A stretch of 64,000 nt of DNA from Synanceia verrucosa (taxonomy: Eukaryota; Chordata; Actinopteri; Perciformes; Synanceiidae): the NCBI GenBank assembly GCA_029721515.1, contig CM056553.1, forward strand, positions 14,611,447 to 14,675,446, written 5' to 3'. Positions 12,700 to 24,730 of the stretch are shown here, in pieces. The notes beneath the pieces were generated by a model, which did not search any database, was not told the origin of the DNA, and saw only the letters and a list, made by a program, of their open reading frames with translations. A program made the position numbers and the translations under genes. Every line of letters starts with the position of its first letter. Positions within the stretch are counted from its first letter, which is position 1.

Positions 12700-14305
12700 C
12701 AGTCATGGAAAAAATTATTAGACCACCCTTGTTTTCTTCAATTTCTTGTTCATTCTAATATCTGGTACCACTAAACGTATAATACAATGAACACAACAAA
12801 AAATGCAGCTGGTCACATAATACTTTATGTCCTATTCGACATTCTTAAGCTTAATTGATTCCCAGGGTATATAAGAGGCCATTTCATGTCACAAGCAGCA
12901 CTGCACATGCAAAGGCCTAGAGTGGTTTCCTGCTTACATTCAAGCCATAGCACAACTCAGAAGTTGTCAGCTCTCACATAATGCCTAAAACAAAAGAATT
13001 ATGTGAAGCAACAAAGGCAGCCATCTTGGCACTGCTGGAAATTGGCATGAGTGAGAGACAGGTAGCGAAAAAACTGAAGATCTCCAAGACAGCCGTTCAT
13101 TCCAACAAAAAAAACAAGCTGAACATGGCACTACCAAATTGCTACCTGGCCGTGGCATGAAACGTCTTTCTACCCCACGAGATGACCGTGCACTCATCCG
13201 TTCCTGTGTCAGGAATCGTCGTCAGACCTCCAGGGACCTTAAAAATGAGTGGGCACTGTCGAGAAATGTGACTTGCTCGGCAAGGACAGTTCGAAACCGA
13301 CTTGTTGAAGCTGGTTTGAAGTCACACAGAGCACGCAAGAAGCCCTTCATCAATGAAAGGCAGAGGAAGGCCCGGTTACTCTTTGCTCGAGACCACAAGG
13401 ATTGGACTGTTGATGATTGGGCTAAGGTTCTCTTCAGTGATGAATCAATTTTGAATTGATGCCCACTCCAGCCAACTTACTGGTTAGGAGGAAGCCTGGA
13501 GAAGCTTACAACCCAGACTGTCTTGCCCCTACAGTAAAACATGGGGGTGGATCAGTCATGATCTGGGGTTGTTTCAGTCTGAGTGGAAGAGGGCAAATGC
13601 AATTGTGTGAAGGCCGAATGAACCAGGTCAAGTACAGGACTACCCTTGAAAACAGTCTTCTTCCATCAGCTGGAAAACTCTTTCCTGCCTCGAATGACTG
13701 GATTTTCCAACAAGACAATGCCCCTTGCCACACAGCAAGGTCAGTTAAAGCCTGGATGGAGAACCACAACATTCGCACCATGCCTTGGCCTGCTCAATCA
13801 CCAGATCTTAATCCAATTGAAAACCTGTGGAAAATCATCAAACTCAAAATGGAGAACCACAAGCCCAAAAACAAAGAAAATTTGTTTGAATTTGTCCAAC
13901 AGGAATGGGCTGCTGTGACAGCAGAACAATGTCAGAAGCTGGTGGAGAGCATGCCAAGACGCATGGCTGCAGTCATCAAAAACAATGGTTATGCAATCAA
14001 GTATTAACTCTTGTGTGTATCATGTGTTTAAAGCAAACAGAAAAGAAAACATGGAATGCTTAAAAGTAGTGTTTTTGGCAGTACAATGCCATAGCTATTG
14101 ATGTAAGAATTTAAGTAATTTTGGTTATTATCAAGAAAACCATGGAAAATGAATAATCCTTAGTTCTTAAATTAAACTCTCATGAGCTATTTTTGTTGTT
14201 ATCATTATAATTGTCCAAACAAATGTACCTTTAGTTGAGCCAGGCATTAAAATTAACAAGAAATTGAAGAAAACAAGGGTGGTCTAATAATTTTTTCCAT
14301 GACTG
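12700..14305 (+). mobile_element. Tc1/mariner-type DNA transposon, nearly intact
   Basis: The element is 1606 bp long. It is bounded by TA target duplications (12698-12699 and 14306-14307) and by inverted repeats beginning CAGTCATGGAAAAAATTATT. The two repeats match perfectly over 51 bp and diverge abruptly afterwards. It contains one broken transposase gene on the plus strand. Perfect terminal repeats point to a fairly recent insertion. It sits downstream of V3, within the intron, opposite to the protocadherin strand. Confidence 0.95.
12981..14007 (+). pseudogene. Tc1-type transposase, broken by two frameshifts
   Basis: The reading begins MPKTKELCEATKAAILALLE with a helix-turn-helix region. 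It shifts frame near an A-run at about 13108-13116, continues as LPGRGMKRLSTPRDD (13139-13459), and shifts again by one base just after the first catalytic Asp (FSDES, about 13440). It then runs to a stop at 14007. All three catalytic residues are present: Asp in FSDES, Asp in QQDNAPCH and Glu in SPDLNPIENLW, with 34 residues between the last two (DD34E). Apart from the two frameshifts in or beside short homopolymers, the protein looks full length. Either shift could also be an assembly error. Confidence 0.9.
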
Positions 14306-14462
14306 TATGACAAATAATCAATTACTGAGGGAAAACAAGAACAAAAAGGGGTTCTTCTGGGACCATGTTCCGCTCTAAAAACCATTGTAGCTGGGAAGTT
14401 AAATAAAATAACTAAAGAAATTTATGTAACACGAATCATGAGTATAATATAATAGGGCCTAC

Positions 14463-16862
14463 CTCTAGGGAATCATCTGAATGGCCAAATACTTCAGCAA
14501 AGTCTGATGGACTTTTCCTCAGAGTCTGGTCAGCAGGCAGTGTGTTGTCATTGTAAGACGTCACGAACTTAAAGTCACTGGTTCTAGATCCTGTTGTCAG
14601 GTAGGCGTCATAATTGTAAGCGCTGCGTAAAGTTCCTGTTCCATCAACATCTGCGTAATTAGGAGGGAGATAAGCGCTGGGGATGGCAACTGCTCCATCA
14701 AACAACAGTCTGGGCTTTCTCCTGCGACAAAACCTCACAACCAGGATGATGATGATGAAGGTGAGAAAAAAGGTGGAAACAGACACCAGCGCGATGATCA
14801 GATAAGAGGTCAGTTTGGAGTTCTTCTCGTCATAAGAAATATCCTTCAGCTCTGGCACCTCAGCCAAGTTATCAGAGATCAGTAAATACATGGAGCAGGT
14901 GGCAGAGAGAGAGGGCTGTCCGTTATCTTTCACTGCCACAATAAGGTTCTGTTTCATGCTGTCAGACTCAGAAATGTCCCGCTGCGTCCTGATCTCTCCG
15001 CTGTGGAGACCGATGGTGAAAAGTCCCGGATCGGTGGATTTGACAATATGATAGGACAGCCAGGCGTTCTGTCCGGAGTCCGAGTCCACCGCTATCACTT
15101 TGGACACCAGAGAGCCTCCGTGTGCAGCTTTCGGGACCAGCTCGGTCATGAAGGAGTTGCCCTCCGGGGCGGGGTACAGTATCTGAGGAGAGTTGTCATT
15201 CACATCCGATATGAAGACACTGACGGTCACGTTGCTGCTGAGCGGAGGAGAACCGTTGTCTCTGGCCATCACGTGGACTTTAAAACTCCTGAACTGTTCA
15301 TAATCAAACGACCTCACAGCGTGGATCACCCCCGTGTCTCCGTTAACGGACAGATAGGAGGACACCGGGGCACCGTTCACCTCACCAGGTAACAGAGAAT
15401 AAATCACTGTACCGTTCTGTCTCCAGTCGGGGTCTCGAGCAGTAACGGAACATAAAGTGGAGCCAGGTTTGTTATTTTCACTCACATATGCGCTGTAGGA
15501 CTGTTCCTCAAACACAGGTGGGTTGTCGTTGATGTCTGCTACAGATAAGTGAACAGTTTTAGAGGAGGACAGAGGTGGAGAGCCCTCGTCAGTGGCACTG
15601 ATTGTAATGTTGTAATCAGACACTAGTTCACGGTCCAGTTGTCCTGTGGTCACCAGAGAATAATAGTTTTTAATGGAAGGAACCAACTTAAAAGGGACGT
15701 TTTGCTGAATGGAGCAGCGGACCTGTCTGTTATTCTCAGAGTCTCTGTCCTGCACGTTAATGATGCCCACCTCTGCACCAGGAGACACGTTCTCAGGTAT
15801 GGGAATAGTGAGAGATTTTACATAAATAACTGGAGCGTTGTCATTCATATCTGTGATATCAATAATTACTTTTGCTTCTGAAGAGAGGCCATAACCATCT
15901 TTGGCCTCAACAAACACTTCATATTTGGGTCCTTCTTCATAATCTATGTCACCTGATACACTGATTTCTCCAGTTTTCTCATCTAGTGAGAACAGCTTGC
16001 GTGATTTATCAGACAGTCTGCTGAATTCATAAGTAACCTCTCCATTCACTCCTTCGTCAGCATCTGATGCTCTTACAGTGATAACACGGGTTCTCACGGG
16101 TGAGTTTTCCGGTAATGTGGCTGTATAAACTGACTCAGTAAAAACCGGGGCGTTATCATTAGCATCTAGCACAATGACGTGTATGACTACAGTCCCGGAT
16201 CTCTGAGGAGAGCCTCCATCTACAGCTGTGAGCAATAATTTCATTTCCTGCTGCTCCTCTCGGTCTAATTCTTTATCTAAAACCAACTCACCATATTTAC
16301 TACCAGCGTTTGTCGTCTGAATATTGAACACAAAGTGGGGGTTTTGTTGCAAAATGTAGTTTTCAACGGAGTTCTTTCTTATGTCAGCATCGTGGGCTGC
16401 ATTAATGCGATATCTTGCTCCTTTGGCAGCTGACTCTGTTATTTCAAGCTTGACGATATCCTTCGGGAAAATTGGTGAATTGTCGTTTATGTCCTGCACC
16501 TGCAGGGACAGCCGGTGTAACTCCAGTGGATTCTCTAACAGCAAGTCGAATTTAAGAAGACACGAAGGTTTTTCTCCACAGTGCTCCTCTCTGTCTATCC
16601 TTTCTGTAACGATTAAATCTCCGCTCCGAAGGTTAATCCCGCAATATTGTCTGTCGTTTCCTTCCATGTCAACACGAGCTTTCCGAGCAGACAGTCTGCC
16701 GACCTCCAGTCCCAGATCCTGGGCGATATTTCCAATCACAGATCCGCGCTTGAGCTCCTCCTGTACAGAATAGCTCAGGTCTCCGTGTGCGCAGTGCACC
16801 GCAACAAAGAAAAAGACAAAGCCAGAGCTTTGGAGAACGCTTCGTTTAGTCATCATCCTCAT
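14463..16862 (-). CDS. Protocadherin variable exon V3 (subfamily A)
   Basis: The exon encodes 800 residues: signal peptide about 1-27, EC1 28-132, EC2 133-241, EC3 242-346, EC4 347-451, EC5 452-562, EC6 563-685, membrane segment 686-712, tail 713-800. There are three close in-frame ATGs (MRMM); the outermost is at 16862. EC1-EC3 are almost the same as in V4 and V6. V3 is the only exon whose last codons differ: after KSPSDFAE it reads VFGHSDDSLE where the others read AFGDCDSSPE. Its donor is GTAGGCCC. The donor phase is still 0 after GAG, so splicing should work. Other private changes are PGAEVG (EC4), AVDSDSG (EC6) and IIILVVRFC (membrane end). No RE1 site lies downstream. Confidence 0.94.
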
Positions 16863-17034
16863 ACAATACTACACAAGTTAAACCGCGCTGATTTCCAGCA
16901 TTAAAACCGTAATTCGATCAATGTTTCTGCCTTCCAAGCATTCGTCGTCTTTGTTGAAGACTGAACAGAACACAAGGGTGGTCGATGCAAATAATGGGTG
17001 GTGTGCAAAGCAGGATGAGCATTTGACTCCTTAG

Positions 17035-17058
17035 CTGGTCTAGAGTGACACCGTGAGT
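17035..17058 (-). promoter_or_regulatory. CSE-like promoter element of V3
   Basis: Gene-strand ACTCACGGTGTCACT, spacer, ACCAG, ending 172 bp upstream of the outermost ATG. It is identical to the V4 element. The CGCT core is CACT, but a CpG remains in CACGG. Confidence 0.72.
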
Positions 17059-17159
17059 ACAAATGAAACATAGCAGTTTATTTTGAAATCCGCTATCAGG
17101 TAGTTTGATTGTAAATTTAAAAATAAAAAGCATCGATGATACATCAAACAGTGCCATAA

Positions 17160-18070
17160 GGAAGAATGATGTGGAAGTTTTTAAGTAAATCCTTCCGCTT
17201 CCAGCATTTCATATTGATAGTGGTAAAGTAATATTCCCTTAAAGTTTGTTAAATAATGACTGATCATAAACTGGTTGTGTATGGTTCTACGTACAATACT
17301 GTACATGACAGTTGTCAGCTCATTGAATTAAACAAAATGTACAGTCAATGACCCTGTTCCTGTAGAGTTTATTCTCAAGGCATGACAAACTCAAAGGTAT
17401 CCATATCCTGTTCTGTCTGCCTGCCAGACTTTCAAAGATTCTGCACTCAGGCATCATTTATTTTTAATAAATAGCTGTTCATCTAACAGGCTCAACTGGT
17501 CGAAGTTACGTAGCAGCCGCACCTATTATAATGTGGGTAAGAGTTGTTTTAAAATTTCATATTATAGTCCCGCATCTCAGCCAAGAACAACAACATTTTT
17601 TTTATTATTATTTTGTGTCCACAGTTGTTTAAAGTGATGCAATGCTCTGACATAGACACTACAGAATGAAGGTAATATTAACTTCTCAAAGGAAATGCAC
17701 CAAGCCAGCATTTCTACTTTATTATTATTTGCTTGATAATAAAACTATTCAACTAGGTTCACTGACAAAAGCAATTATTGAATGAAAAAATACTAATACA
17801 GGAACTTAAAATTACAAAAATTCAGATGAGACTGGGAAGTTGTTAAAAACATAACAATTTGACAGGAAGGAAAGTTTTTCCAGTTTGCATGATATGGGTT
17901 TTCATCCGATTTTCTCTATGAAAAAGTAGTGAGGAGGTCCAAGACTAATTGGAAAGTGGAGCATGGTACTCACTGATTAAAATAACATCTAAAATATGTT
18001 AAATATTGCTATTTTGAAGTGGAAAAAACTAAGACAGATTTCTGTAAAGAATGGACAGGGTGAAAACAAG
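17160..18070. other. Interval upstream of V3, no gene seen
   Basis: AT-rich sequence shared with 32580-33495 and partly with 23200-24330. Nothing else was recognised. Confidence 0.5.
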
Positions 18071-18071
18071 T

Positions 18072-18092
18072 TTCAGCACCAAGGACAGAGGC
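18072..18092 (+). promoter_or_regulatory. RE1/NRSE-like site (belongs to the 18.7-kb remnant)
   Basis: TTCAGCACCAAGGACAGAGG. It matches all of the first half-site and GGACAG of the second. It lies about 630 bp downstream, in protocadherin sense, of an exon remnant, so it looks inherited from a lost unit. Confidence 0.65.
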
Positions 18093-18720
18093 AAAAGGAA
18101 CTGGATGCAGCTGGATTCAAGACATACACAAACACACCAGGGCCGATTAAACACAGAAAAATAAAGCAACAACCAAACTCAACAAGGTAACAAGCTAAAA
18201 ACTGATGACAAAAGTGATGCACACTGCATTTATAGAACGAGGCAAAAAGCTCTGGGAGAGGGGGTCCAAACAGTTCAGAGCCAAGTACTGGACAAAAGGG
18301 GAGGGGAAAAGAAATAGAAGAAAAGAAGAGCACTTACACCTGTTTTTTCAAAGAAAACATTAAGTAAATTCAGGTATACAGGCGTAATATCTCTGTATCT
18401 GTAATATAGCTCAGTGACATTAGATAGATATATTGAAAAAAAAAAAAAGCCAGAGAATGGCGTTAAAGCACTGGAAAACATTTTCCTCCATAAAGAGTTA
18501 TATGTAAGCTATCACTAAGTCTGAGCTGAAAGCAGAGCAATTTCAATATTATGTGATCAATAGTTATGGCCAAGGAACAAGCATACATTTAGAGAACAAC
18601 AAGTAATCCCAATCATTGCGTGTCTTAAAAACAAAACAAAACAAAACAAAAAAAAAACAACAGGTATTATGGCGTCTAAATATATCTGGATTTATGACAA
18701 TAATTAAGGCAAAGGGAGAA

Positions 18721-18780
18721 GCACTGCAGTGTGTTGTCACTGTAAAATGTCAAAACTTAGAGTCAATGTTTCTAGAACCT
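18721..18780 (-). pseudogene. Short remnant of a protocadherin variable-exon tail
   Basis: About 60 bp match the reverse-strand tail region (GCAGTGTGTTGTCA, then the part coding VTSYNDN and SRTSDFKF) with many changes. Donor and upstream exon are gone. A matching remnant lies at 34126-34185. Confidence 0.75.
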
Positions 18781-18831
18781 TTACAGTGAAATTTAAAACT
18801 TAAGGAGATAACAATAATTCCTAGTGAACAG

Positions 18832-19852
18832 AATTTTCTTCAGTTAAACAAAGACAAAACTGAGACAACTGTTTTAGAGCCAAGGAGGAGCAACTACGAG
18901 TCAGCGCTGAGCTACAACCAGCAATGTTAAAAACCACAATCCAAGCCAGAAATCTTGGTGTGGTCATGGACTCAGACCTAGATTTCAACAGCCACATTAA
19001 ATAATTATAAAGTCAGCCTACTATCAGTTTAAGAATATAACAAGGATTAGAGGACTTATGTCTCAGCAGGACTTGGTAAAACTTGTCCATGCATTTATCT
19101 TCAGTAGACTGGACTACTGTAACAGTGTATATGCTGGTCTCCCTAAAAAATTTAATTAGATGGCTGCAGCTGACCCAGGGCACTGCTGCTCGAGTCCTCA
19201 CTAAGACCAAGAAAGTGGATCGCATCATTCCAGTTCTGAAGTCTTTACACTGGCTCCTTGTCAGGCAAAGACTTAAATGCAAAATACTACTGTTTTTTTT
19301 CTTTAAAAAAAAAAGCACTAAATGGTTTGGTCTGATCATCTGCTACAGTGTGAACCATCCAGACTTCTCTGGTCATCTGGTTCAGGTCTGCTTACTGTCC
19401 CCAGAGTCAAAAATAAACATGGAGAAGCAGCGTTTATTTTTTATGCTCCTTATATCTGAAACAAGCTTCCAGAAAACTGCAGGTCAGCTGCAACTTTTGC
19501 TTCACTTAAAACAAGGTTGAAGACCTTTTTCTTTGCCGCTGCATTTTATTAATTTCTCACACTGCACTACAACTTTTATTCTTGGATTTTACACCTGTCT
19601 TATTCTATTTAGCTTGTTAGCAACTGATTACGTTACTGATGCAGAATGAGAACCACAGTTTGCTGTCTAGTGGATTGTAGGTCATTATTTTTTTTTTTTT
19701 ATCATTTATCGGTTAATGTGTTTTAATATTTCAGGTAATAATGCTTCTCATGTTTTATGTTTTGATGATTCTAATGCTTAATGTTTTATGTAAAGCACTT
19801 TGAATTGTCGTTGCTGAAATATGCTATATAAATAAAACAGCCTTGCCTTTCT
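18832..19852 (+). mobile_element. L2-like non-LTR retrotransposon 3' fragment, copy 1
   Basis: The plus strand encodes broken pieces of a reverse-transcriptase C-terminal region: LGVVMDSDLDFNSHIK, then LVHAFIFSRLDYCNSVYAGL, then VLKSLHWLLVRQRLK, then GLLTVPRV-type sequence near 19390. This is the pattern of L2-like LINEs in fish. It ends in a 3' tail with ATGCTATATAAATAAAA. GAACA flanks both ends (18827-18831 and 19853-19857) as a probable target duplication. It is 5'-truncated and carries stops and frameshifts. Confidence 0.8.
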
Positions 19853-20158
19853 GAACAAAATGAGTTTAAAATAAGTAAATGCAAATCGTTTCTTAATGTG
19901 ATGAACTTTAAACCATGACAGGTTACTCATTGACCACAAAATATACCAACTCTTTCAAGTGATGTAACATTTGACTCATTTTTTTACTTATAACCAAAGT
20001 ATAACCATGTACAGCCAAAATACAATCACAAAAGGCTACATTGATGTCTCAAAAAAATAAATGTATGAGACAAACCAGAACCAAAAGCATTTGAAGTGTG
20101 AGAAAATAGACAACGGTTAAGGTGCTCCTGAAAATGTACCACAAGACCAACAGCGAGA

Positions 20159-20179
20159 CTCAGCACCAAGGACAGAGAC
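20159..20179 (+). promoter_or_regulatory. RE1/NRSE-like site downstream of V4
   Basis: CTCAGCACCAAGGACAGAG, one change in the first half-site, 322 bp downstream of the V4 donor. The same variant occurs near V7 and V10. Confidence 0.6.
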
Positions 20180-20500
20180 ACAAAGAACAAGATACTGCTA
20201 AAACTGTGAGACGACTCAAGAAACACCTGCAGAAACTCAAACCTTTTTAACCCAGTTTAAGACATATGAGACAAGCCACATACACAGAGAGAATTAGTCT
20301 TATTTGAATAATTGATGCATCATTAAACTCATGGTGTGCATTTAGACACAAGTCAAACATAGGTCCATTTTACATTTTCTAAAAATATTCAGTATGAAAG
20401 CATCCCAGTAAGGAAGATAACTACAAATTATAAGTGTATGACGGATTCCAATAGATCATGAAGGTAAATTGATCAAACAAAAAGTGACAGCAGTTCCTAC

Positions 20501-22894
20501 CTCAGGAGAACTGTCACAATCTCCAAACGCCTCAGCAAAGTCTGATGGACTTTTCCTCAGAGTCTGGTCAGCAGGCAGTGTGTTGTCATTGTAAGACGTC
20601 ACGAACTTAAAGTCACTGGTTCTAGATCCTGTTGTCAGGTAGGCGTCATAATTGTAAGCGCTGCGTAAAGTTCCTGTTCCATCAACATCTGCGTAATTAG
20701 GAGGGAGATAAGCGCTGGGGATGGCAACTGCTCCATCAAACAACAGTCTGGGCTTTCTCCTGCGACAAAACCTCACACCCAGGATGATGATGATGAAGGT
20801 GAGAAAAAAGGTGGACACAGACACCAGCGCGATGATCAGATAAGAGGTCAGTTTGGAGTTCTTCTCATCATAAGAAATATCCTTCAGCTCTGGCACCTCA
20901 GCCAAGTTATCAGAGATCAGTAAATACATGGAGCAGGTGGCAGAGAGAGAGGGCTGTCCGTTATCTTTCACTGCCACAATAAGGTTCTGTTTCATGCTGT
21001 CAGACTCAGAAATGTCCCGCTGCATCCTGATCTCTCCGCTGTGGAGACCGATGGTGAAAAGTCCCGGATCGGTGGATTTGACTATGTGATAGGACAGCCA
21101 GGCGTTCTGTCCGGAGTCCGCGTCCACCGCTATCACTTTGGACACCAGAGAGCCTCCGTGTGCAGCTTTGGGGACCAGCTCGGTCATGAAGGAGTTGCCC
21201 TCCGAGGCGGGGTACAGTATCTGAGGAGAGTTGTCATTCACATCCGATATGAAGACACTGACGGTCACGTTGCTGCTGCGCGGAGGAGAACCGTTGTCTC
21301 TGGCCATCACGTGGACCTTAAAACTCCTGAACTGTTCATAATCAAACGACCTCACAGCGTGGATCACCCCCGTGTCTCCGTTAACGGACAGATAGGAGGA
21401 CACCGGGGCACCGTTCACCTCACCAAGTAACAGAGAATATATCACTGTACCGTTTTGTCTCCAGTCGGGGTCTCGAGCAGTAACGGAACATAAAGTGGAG
21501 CCAGGTTTGTTATTTTCACTCACATATGCGCTGTAGGACTGTTCCTCAAACACAGGTGGGTTGTCGTTGATGTCTGCTACAGATAAGTGAACAGTTTTAG
21601 AGGAGGACAGAGGTGGAGAGCCCTCGTCAGTGGCACTGATTGTAATGTTGTAATCAGACACTAGTTCACGGTCCAGTTGTCCTGTGGTCACCAGAGAATA
21701 ATAGTTTTTAATAGAAGGAACCAACTTAAAAGGGACGTTTTGCTGAATGGAGCAGCGGACCTGTTTGTTATTCTCAGAGTCTCTGTCCTGCACGTTAATG
21801 ATGCCCACCTCTGAACCAGGAGACACGTTCTCAGGTATGGGAATAGTGAGAGATTTTACATAAATAACTGGAGCGTTGTCATTCACATCTGTGATATCAA
21901 TAATTACCTTTGCTTCTGAAGAGAGGCCATAACCATCTTTGGCCTCAACAAACACTTCATATTTGGGTCCTTCTTCATAATCTATGTCACCTGATACACT
22001 GATTTCTCCATTTTTCTCGTCTAGTGAAAAAAACGTCTGTGATTTATCAGACAGTCTGCTGAATTCATAAGTAACCTCTCCATTCACACCTTCGTCAGCA
22101 TCTGATGCTCTTACAGTGATAACACGGGTTCTCACGGGTGAGTTTTCCGGTAATGTGGCTGTATAAACTGACTCAGTAAAAACCGGGGCGTTATCATTAG
22201 CATCTAGCACAATGACGTGTATGACTACAGTCCCGGATCTCTGAGGAGAGCCTCCATCTACAGCTGTGAGCAATAATTTCATTTCCTGCTGCTCCTCTCG
22301 GTCTAATTCTTTATCTAAAACCAACTCACCATATTTACTACCAGCGTTTGTCGTCTGAATATTGAACACAAAGTGGGGGTTTTGTTGCAAAATGTAGTTT
22401 TCAACGGAGTTCTTTCTTATATCAGCATCCTGTGCTGCATTAATACGATACCTTGCTCCTTTGTCAGCTGACTCTGTTATTTCAAGCTTGATAACATCCT
22501 TCGGGAAAATTGGTGAATTGTCGTTTATGTCCTGCACCTGCAGGGACAGCCGGTGTAACTCCAGTGGATTCTCTAACAGCAAGTCGAATTTAAGAAGACA
22601 CGAAGGTTTTTCTCCACAGTGCTCCTCTCTGTCTATCCTTTCTGTAACGATTAAATCTCCGCTCCGAAGGTTAATCCCGCAATATTGTCTGTCGTTTCCT
22701 TCCATGTCAACACGAGCTTTCCGAGCAGACAGTCTGCCGACCTCCAGTCCCAGATCCTTGGCGATATTCCCAATCACAGATCCGCGCTTGAGCTCCTCCT
22801 GTACAGAATAGCTCAGGTCTCCGTGTGCGCAGTGCACCGCAACAAAGAAAAAGACAAAGCCAGAGCTTTTGAGAACGCTCCGTGTAGTCATCAT
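20501..22894 (-). CDS. Protocadherin variable exon V4 (subfamily A)
   Basis: The exon encodes 798 residues: signal peptide about 1-25 (MMTTRSVLKSSGFVFFF), EC1 26-130, EC2 131-239, EC3 240-344, EC4 345-449, EC5 450-560, EC6 561-683, membrane segment 684-710, tail 711-798. Start at ATG 22894 (a second ATG follows at once). The phase-0 donor GTAGGAAC follows GAG at 20501. It differs from V3 and V6 in EC2 (AAQDADIRKNS) and in EC3 (KSQTFFSLDEKNGE). It has the most private changes in the shared half: ENNKQV, YSLLLGEV, SPPRSSN, YPASEGN and EIRMQRD. This suggests slightly relaxed conversion or constraint. Confidence 0.94.
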
Positions 22895-23072
22895 CCTCAG
22901 ACAATACTACACAAGTTAAAACGCGTTGATTTCCAGCATTAAAACCGTAATTCGATCAATGTTTCTGCCTTCCAAGCATTCGTCGTCTTTGTTGAAGACT
23001 GAACAGAACACAAGGGTGGTCGATGCAAATAATGGGTGGTGTGCAAAGCAGGATGAGCATTTGACTCCTTAG

Positions 23073-23096
23073 CTGGTCTAGAGTGACACCGTGAGT
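23073..23096 (-). promoter_or_regulatory. CSE-like promoter element of V4
   Basis: Identical to the V3 element, ending 178 bp upstream of the ATG. The surrounding 250 bp are also nearly the same as upstream of V3 and V6. Confidence 0.72.
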
Positions 23097-23792
23097 ACAA
23101 ATGAAACATAGCAGTTTATTTTGAAATCCGCTATCAGGTAGTTTGATTTTAAATTTAAAAATAAAATGCATCGATTATACATCAAACAGTACCATAAGGA
23201 AGTATTGTATGATGTGGAACTTTTTAAATAAATCCTTCCGCTTCCAGTATTTCATAGTGATAGTGGTAAAGTCATATTCCCCAAAAGTTTCTTAAAAATG
23301 ACTGCTCATAAACTGGTTGTATAAGGTTCCACGTCCAATACTGTACATGATAGTTGTCATTTTATTAAATTAACCAAATTAGTGACGTTGTTCCTGTGTA
23401 GTTTATTTTAATGGTACAACAAACATAAGAATCCTTATCTTTATCTGCTTGTCTGCCTGACTTCCATAGATTTTCGACTCAGGCGACATCTTTTTTAATT
23501 AAATCTAGGTGGTCATCTAACAGAGTCAACTAGTATTAGTTATGCCTAGCCCCACCTATTATGATGTGGGTAAGAGTTATTTTTAATATTTCAGATTATG
23601 GTCACGCATTTCAACCAAGAACAACTTTTTTTGTTAATTTTGTGTCCAAAGTTTTTTTTTTAAAGTTTCTAACAAGCGGATATCAGTCATTGATTGATGC
23701 ACTGATCTGACATGGACACTACAGAATGAAGGTAATATTAACTTGTGAAAGGAAATGCAACAAGCTACCACATCTGATTCATTCCTCTTCTC

Positions 23793-23793
<1 letters not shown>

Positions 23794-23839
<46 letters not shown>

Positions 23840-23848
23840 CATCATCAT
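23794..23848. repeat. (TTA)n microsatellite
   Basis: An uninterrupted run of TTA units ending in a few ATC units. Confidence 0.95.
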
Positions 23849-23942
23849 CCATCCATCTATTTTCTACTGCTTATCCTCACATAGGGTCGCGGGGCGGGGG
23901 CGGGGTTACACCCTGGACAAATCTCGAGTTCATCACAAGGCA
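23849..23942. repeat. Fragment of a common fish interspersed repeat
   Basis: CATCCATCCATCTATTTTCT, then GGGTCGCGGGG, then GTTACACCCTGGACAA, then a CATCACAAGGC-type end. This order of motifs is typical of a widespread short repeat in fish genomes. It is sandwiched between two TTA microsatellites. I do not name the family. Confidence 0.6.
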
Positions 23943-23945
23943 ATG

Positions 23946-23989
<44 letters not shown>
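23946..23989. repeat. (TTA)n microsatellite
   Basis: A second TTA run on the far side of the interspersed repeat fragment. Confidence 0.95.
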
Positions 23990-24330
23990 CTTTATATTAA
24001 ATCTATACAACAGGGTTCACTGACACAGATAGGTAATGAATGGAAAATAGTAATATTAGTACTTTTAAAATTAGGCTATAATTCGGAGGAGACCGGAAAG
24101 CATTTGAAAACATAACGAATGTGACTGGAAAAGAACATTTTCCAGTTCACATGATATGGATTTACATCCTATATTCTATATAAAAAATAGTGAAGGATCC
24201 ACGACAACTGAAAAGTGGAGCATGGTAATCCTAAATAAAAATAACATCTAAAATATGTTAAATATTGCTCTTTCAAAGTAGAACAAACAAAGACAGAGTC
24301 CTGTAAAGAATGGACAGGTTGAAAACAAGT

Positions 24331-24351
24331 TTCAGCACCAAGGACAGAGGC
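24331..24351 (+). promoter_or_regulatory. RE1/NRSE-like site downstream of V5
   Basis: TTCAGCACCAAGGACAGAGG, 380 bp downstream of the V5 donor. Its neighbourhood matches the sites at 18072 and 33497, not the site next to V4. Confidence 0.65.
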
Positions 24352-24730
24352 AAAAGGAACTGGATGCAGCTCGACTCAAGACACAAACACGCCAGAGCTG
24401 ATTAAACACAGAAAAACAAAGCAACAATCAAACTCAACAAGGGAACAAGCCATAAATTGAAGACAAAAGTGAATTACAAGCACACAACTTTTGTAGAATG
24501 GGGTAAAATGCTCCGGAGGGAGGGATCCAAATAATTTCGAACCAAGTAGTGGACACAATGGGAGGAAAAAGAAATAGAGGAAAAGAAGAGGGTCTTTACC
24601 TAATTTTAAGTAAACTGTCTAAAAATATTGGTATAAAAGCAACCCAATCTGAAAGATAAATACAAATCATAACTGTATGACGGATTCCAATAGATCATGA
24701 AGGTAAATTGATCAAACAAAAAGTTCCTAC

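Larger units (their letters stand above)
14463..20490. repeat. Duplicated block, copy 1 (V3 exon plus upstream interval)
   Basis: This block is collinear with 29888-35888: exon of subfamily A, CSE, RE1 site, exon remnant, L2-like insertion, second RE1 site, then the next exon's donor. Order, spacing and the L2 target site all match, so one derives from the other or both from a common unit. The part from 23100 to about 24590, upstream of V4, matches only the first third of the interval. Confidence 0.85.

Noticed and set aside
13506..13781. Open frame on the minus strand inside the Tc1-type transposase
   Set aside because: It is the shadow of the transposase reading frame on the plus strand.
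15003..15392. A 129-codon open frame on the plus strand opposite EC5/EC6, repeated in nearly every V exon
   Set aside because: It is antisense to a coding exon and recurs only because the shared block is nearly identical everywhere; no start context, domain or independent conservation supports it.
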